A model generated the notes under the pieces. The model was not told the DNA's origin and made no database searches. It saw only the letters and a list, made by a program, of their open reading frames with translations. A stretch of 7,202 bases of DNA from Enterobacteriaceae bacterium UBA3516. Lineage in GTDB: Bacteria > Pseudomonadota > Gammaproteobacteria > Enterobacterales > Enterobacteriaceae. The stretch spans positions 1 to 7,202 of the forward strand of contig DFPL01000008.1 in assembly GCA_002377245.1 (NCBI GenBank), in the 5' to 3' direction. Below are positions 5,184 to 7,202 of the stretch, in pieces; the stretch's first letter is position 1; every line of letters starts with the position of its first letter. Position numbers and translations under genes: made by a program.

Positions 5184-5570
5184 ATGAATGACTGTAACCA
5201 TGAAGTATCCCGGCCGGGCCATTCAAGGCTGGGCACCTGCCGCAGCGTTAAGCTCAACGCCACTGAAGCGGAGCACTTTTGCTCCCTGCCACTGGATGAT
5301 CGTCTCCATCTGCATATCCCGGCGTTTATGGCGCTTGCAATGGAATGCCGCCGGTCGGAAGGTTTTGCACCCGCTGATACCCGTGGCCTGCATGAAGACA
5401 TCGTGTTTTACAGTGCCATGTTCGGGCTCTTTCTGGAAACAGGGAGAACACATCACCCTGTCGAGCTGGTCAAAGCGCGGTACCATCATGCAGAGGCTGA
5501 TCCGGCATTCTTTCCCGCAGCCATTGCTGCCTGTCATTGCGGGTCAGTCAATACCGGACGTCCGGCCTGA
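5184..5570 (+). CDS. Hypothetical plasmid protein, 128 aa
   Basis: I do not recognise a family. ATG 5184 has GGGAG (5173-5177) six bases upstream, better than the GTG at 5097. The product is soluble, with no signal peptide. Its middle is the most protein-like part: DDRLHLHIPAFMALAMECRR (about 38-57), then DTRGLHEDIVFYSAMFGLF (about 65-83), then ETGRTHHPVELVKARYHHAE (about 85-104). Many His and Cys residues occur, including CHC near the end, but without the regular spacing of a zinc finger. It follows traX on the same strand after 96 bases, the place where finO lies in F, but it is not FinO-like. It is the last plus-strand gene before the origin region. Confidence 0.65.
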   Translation: MNDCNHEVSRPGHSRLGTCRSVKLNATEAEHFCSLPLDDRLHLHIPAFMALAMECRRSEGFAPADTRGLHEDIVFYSAMFGLFLETGRTHHPVELVKARYHHAEADPAFFPAAIAACHCGSVNTGRPA

Positions 5571-5929
5571 CAGTATTCAGGAACGCGAGCCGTGCGCAGC
5601 GTGACCCTGAATGTGCCGCAGGCACATGCCGGCGGAACTGAAGCTGAATAAAGCGCTGAAGGTCATCCCGCCGGAGTGCCCGGCGAAGCCGGCTTCATCA
5701 TAGTCGATCGCTATTAACCCCTCCGCCCTGCAAAGCCATAATCCGCTGTAAGCCACTCAGAAGCCGCTGTACGCGGTCGGAGTGGTCACGGCAAGGCCTC
5801 AGGCCGCCGCCGGGGCGTATCTCCGCGTGTGAGCGTTTACGCGAACTACGAGCGTGTTTGATTATCTCACCGCGCAACCTGCTGAAGCAGCGCCGGGTTT
5901 AGTTACATCATCCATCATAAAGCGGCGTT
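5571..5929. other. Non-coding region with small hairpins
   Basis: No gene is supported. ATGTGCC (5611-5617), loop GCA and GGCACAT (5621-5627) form a perfect 7-bp hairpin 41 bases after the preceding stop. CCGGC (5680-5684), loop GAA and GCCGG (5688-5692) form another. CCGCTGTA occurs twice, 21 bases apart (5743-5750 and 5764-5771). A 30-codon ORF (5611-5703, with KLNKALKVIPPECPAKPASS) lies here but lacks a ribosome binding site. The region separates the plus-strand genes from the origin. Confidence 0.5.
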
Positions 5930-5932
5930 GTT

Positions 5933-6061
5933 CCGGGCCTGCGGCCCGGGGCGGGGCGGCTTTACGGTGGAAAACCGGTGTTGTGGCCACGGATATGCAC
6001 GCGGGACCCGCCGCCTGCGGTGGGGGGTACCTCTTTTCTGAGCGGCGTGGCCGCAGGCCAC
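5933..6061. repeat. Cluster of three GC-rich hairpins with 3-base loops
   Basis: Hairpin 1 pairs CCGGGCC (5933-5939) with GGCCCGG (5943-5949) around TGC. Hairpin 2 pairs 6006-6015 with 6019-6028 around TGC, with one G-G mismatch and one G-T wobble. Hairpin 3 pairs GTGGCC (6047-6052) with GGCCAC (6056-6061) around GCA. The core GGCCTGCGGCC of hairpin 1 (5936-5946) is the exact reverse complement of the core of hairpin 3 (6049-6059). Several stem-loops within 130 bases beside an IncFII-type origin resemble single-strand initiation (G4-type, primase-binding) sites; that role is inferred. Confidence 0.5.
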
Positions 6062-6063
6062 TG

Positions 6064-6339
6064 CAAGCGAAGGCCTATCCACAGAGCTATAGCTCTTATA
6101 TTTAAGAGATCTGTTAATGAAGTAAAGAAGGTCACTACGCATCTGAGCTTCTGATTGCATTAAGGACAAGAAGCCATTTGCATCTTGATGTGAATAATAA
6201 AGAAAAGGATCGCCATGCCGGCAGAAAGATCGCGAAATCTACTGCCTGCAGTGTCATTTGCGTTCATAAAATGAGCAGCTATTTTGTTCAGACGTGCAGA
6301 ATCCTCCGCAACGAAGCGGAGGGTTTCAGAAATCCGGGG
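6064..6339 (-). other. oriR: Probable IncFII-type origin (CIS and oriR equivalents)
   Basis: In R1 and R100 the origin lies downstream of repA, separated from it by the CIS element, and begins at a DnaA box. Here the roughly 275 bases downstream of repA contain no gene. CTATCCACA (6075-6083) matches the DnaA box TTATCCACA at eight of nine bases. Next to it is a perfect 14-bp palindrome, AGAGCTATAGCTCT (6083-6096), and an AT-rich run to about 6125, suitable for RepA binding and strand opening. Position and motifs support an origin; exact borders are not defined by the sequence. A 19-codon plus-strand ORF (6215-6274, MPAERSRN...) with AAGGAT before it is too short to call. Confidence 0.6.
6303..6322 (-). 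terminator. Hairpin just downstream of repA
   Basis: CCTCCGC (6303-6309) and GCGGAGG (6316-6322) form a perfect 7-bp stem with a 6-base loop, beginning 17 bases after the repA stop. No clear T-run follows on the minus strand, so it is a weak intrinsic terminator at best. In R1 transcription past repA ends inside CIS by a Rho-dependent mechanism, and this hairpin may protect the 3' end or aid pausing there. Confidence 0.4.
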
Positions 6340-7200
6340 TTATTCCTGCTGTCGGGCTATCTTCCGTATCAGGGCCAGACGCTGGTTAACGAGCTTTTTG
6401 AACCCGTCCATCGTGATGCCGTCATGCTTTCCCTGACTCAGTTCATGCTGAAGCTGACAGCTGATCTGGTGACGCAAATCAGTGTCGTCTTTCCTGTCCG
6501 CAATGCGGGCTATTTTCTGTTTACGGCGGATGTCCTGTGCCGCTTTACGTTGTTGCCAGGTAATTTCGATCAGTTTTTCACGATGCAGGCGCGACGCTTC
6601 TGATTTGGTCAGCGGCTTCTGCCCCTTTTTGGCCAGTCCCATGTTCTGCCAGGCCAGCTGCTGGTTGCTGGCTTTCTCCCAGGCCTGCGCCGAGCTGCCG
6701 ACCATGTCGAAGAAGCGATCGGTCACCTGAATATCGGCGGGGAAATACTGTCGGGTCACTTTGTCCCACAGCAGCTTATAGGTAATGACACCGTAAGCGG
6801 CCAGATCCTGCATGGCCCGTGTTGCCCGTGTGATGGAAAGATTGCCGGCTCTGGAGGTTGTGGCCAGCCCGGTCTCGACAGCCATTGTGGTGAAACTTAC
6901 GGGAACATGACCGCTGATGATATTGAGGTGATAAGAGATACCCTGTGTCATCGCGTTCATCGCCCTGGCGCGGTGTTTGTTGAAATGACGGCTGCGTTTT
7001 ACCGGTTTATTCGTCTTATGATGATACGCATCGTAGAAGTAGAATCCCGCCCAGCGCGAAACATCCCGGGTCGAGAGCTTCTCGAGCAGTGATTTATTGA
7101 AAGCGGGCAGCTTGTGTTTATGATGTGCGGGGCGGGTAAACGCCGGCGTGGGGTTAGCCACGTAGCACTGTCTGACGTGTGGATGTATTTGTTCAGTCAC
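6340..7200 (-). CDS. repA: IncFII-family replication initiator RepA
   Basis: This 286-aa protein belongs to the RepA family of R1, R100 and other IncFII-type plasmids (R1 RepA is about 285 aa). It acts in cis at the origin downstream of its gene. The strongest matches are in the core: VSFTTMAVETGLATTSRAGN (about 101-120) continuing LSITRATRAM, then AYGVITY (about 135-141), equivalent to SITTLAIECGLATESAAGKL and LSITRATRAL in R1. The C-terminal third is basic and helical (REKLIEITWQQRKAAQDIRRKQK). The start at GTG 7200 fits: the N-terminus MTEQ...VANPTPAFT lines up with MTDLQ...VKNPNPVFT of R1 RepA, which also begins with GTG as I recall. The window ends two bases further on, so the ribosome binding site and the leader-peptide and antisense-RNA control region are not visible. 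Outside the core it is clearly divergent, so it is not a standard IncFII or IncFII(K) allele. Confidence 0.88.
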   Translation of the reverse strand: MTEQIHPHVRQCYVANPTPAFTRPAHHKHKLPAFNKSLLEKLSTRDVSRWAGFYFYDAYHHKTNKPVKRSRHFNKHRARAMNAMTQGISYHLNIISGHVPVSFTTMAVETGLATTSRAGNLSITRATRAMQDLAAYGVITYKLLWDKVTRQYFPADIQVTDRFFDMVGSSAQAWEKASNQQLAWQNMGLAKKGQKPLTKSEASRLHREKLIEITWQQRKAAQDIRRKQKIARIADRKDDTDLRHQISCQLQHELSQGKHDGITMDGFKKLVNQRLALIRKIARQQE

Positions 7201-7202
7201 CG

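Noticed and set aside
4391..5191. Continuation of the 4118 ORF as a 358-aa protein
   Set aside because: Beyond about 4375 it is the out-of-frame shadow of traX, rich in Gly, His and Ala runs without protein-like pattern.
5611..5703. 30-codon ORF containing KLNKALKVIPPECPAKPASS
   Set aside because: It is short, its start lies within a hairpin, and it has no ribosome binding site. It may be the remnant of a longer gene but cannot be supported.
5854..6105. Plus-strand 83-codon ORF
   Set aside because: It lies inside the origin and hairpin zone, has no ribosome binding site, and is low in protein character.
5915..6169. Minus-strand 84-codon ORF across the origin region, a possible RepA4-like reading frame
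   Set aside because: It starts at TTG without a ribosome binding site, and its second half is a basic, Pro-rich translation of the GC-rich hairpins. I could not match it to RepA4 from memory.
6178..6603. Plus-strand 141-codon ORF
   Set aside because: Most of it lies antisense to the repA C-terminus, and it starts at TTG; it is a shadow frame.

Overview
The window reads as plasmid backbone from an enterobacterial host, probably Klebsiella or a close relative. Three gene groups support this: an IncFII-family replication initiator (repA) with an adjoining origin-like region, a TraX-type pilin acetylase gene from an F-like transfer system, and a VagC/VagD addiction module. No chromosomal housekeeping gene, rRNA, tRNA, CRISPR array or complete insertion sequence is visible. 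Base composition changes sharply along the window. The vag genes, the 2.5-3.1 kb gene and traX are GC-rich, while the stretches near 2.06-2.18 kb and 3.4-4.35 kb are AT-rich, which suggests a mosaic built by recombination.

Layout. Positions 1-554 hold no convincing gene but do hold a plus-strand terminator-like hairpin, a palindromic repeat and a degenerate array of four 34-bp repeats just before vagC. vagC (antitoxin) and vagD (PIN-domain toxin) overlap by four bases at 555-1198. A RES-domain toxin-like gene faces them on the minus strand at 1311-1793. It has no recognisable Xre antitoxin, only a 38-codon ORF directly upstream. A related palindromic repeat ending in a GGATCTGCGCG core lies on each side of this whole two-toxin block (318-350 and 2015-2048).

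From 2062 an AT-rich zone of nested inverted repeats precedes a translationally coupled three-gene operon of unknown function: 86 aa, a 216-aa winged-helix-like protein, and an 87-codon gene cut by an in-frame TAG. Next is a small gene whose best start codon is one base out of frame (3481-3868), and then an AT-rich ORF (start 4118) that never stops before running out of frame into traX (4323-5087). An unrecognised 128-aa gene follows at 5184-5570.

Positions 5571-6339 are non-coding and contain GC-rich hairpins, a 14-bp palindrome and a DnaA-box-like site. They lie directly downstream of repA, which runs on the minus strand from 7200 to 6340, so this is the expected place for an IncFII-type origin. 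The control genes upstream of repA (copB, antisense RNA, leader peptide) would lie beyond the right edge.

How it fits together: repA and its origin replicate the plasmid, the vag module and possibly the RES gene stabilise it, and traX is a remnant or the end of a transfer region. Three genes in the middle (3125, 3481 and 4118) look damaged or rearranged, so the traX-proximal part appears to be decaying.
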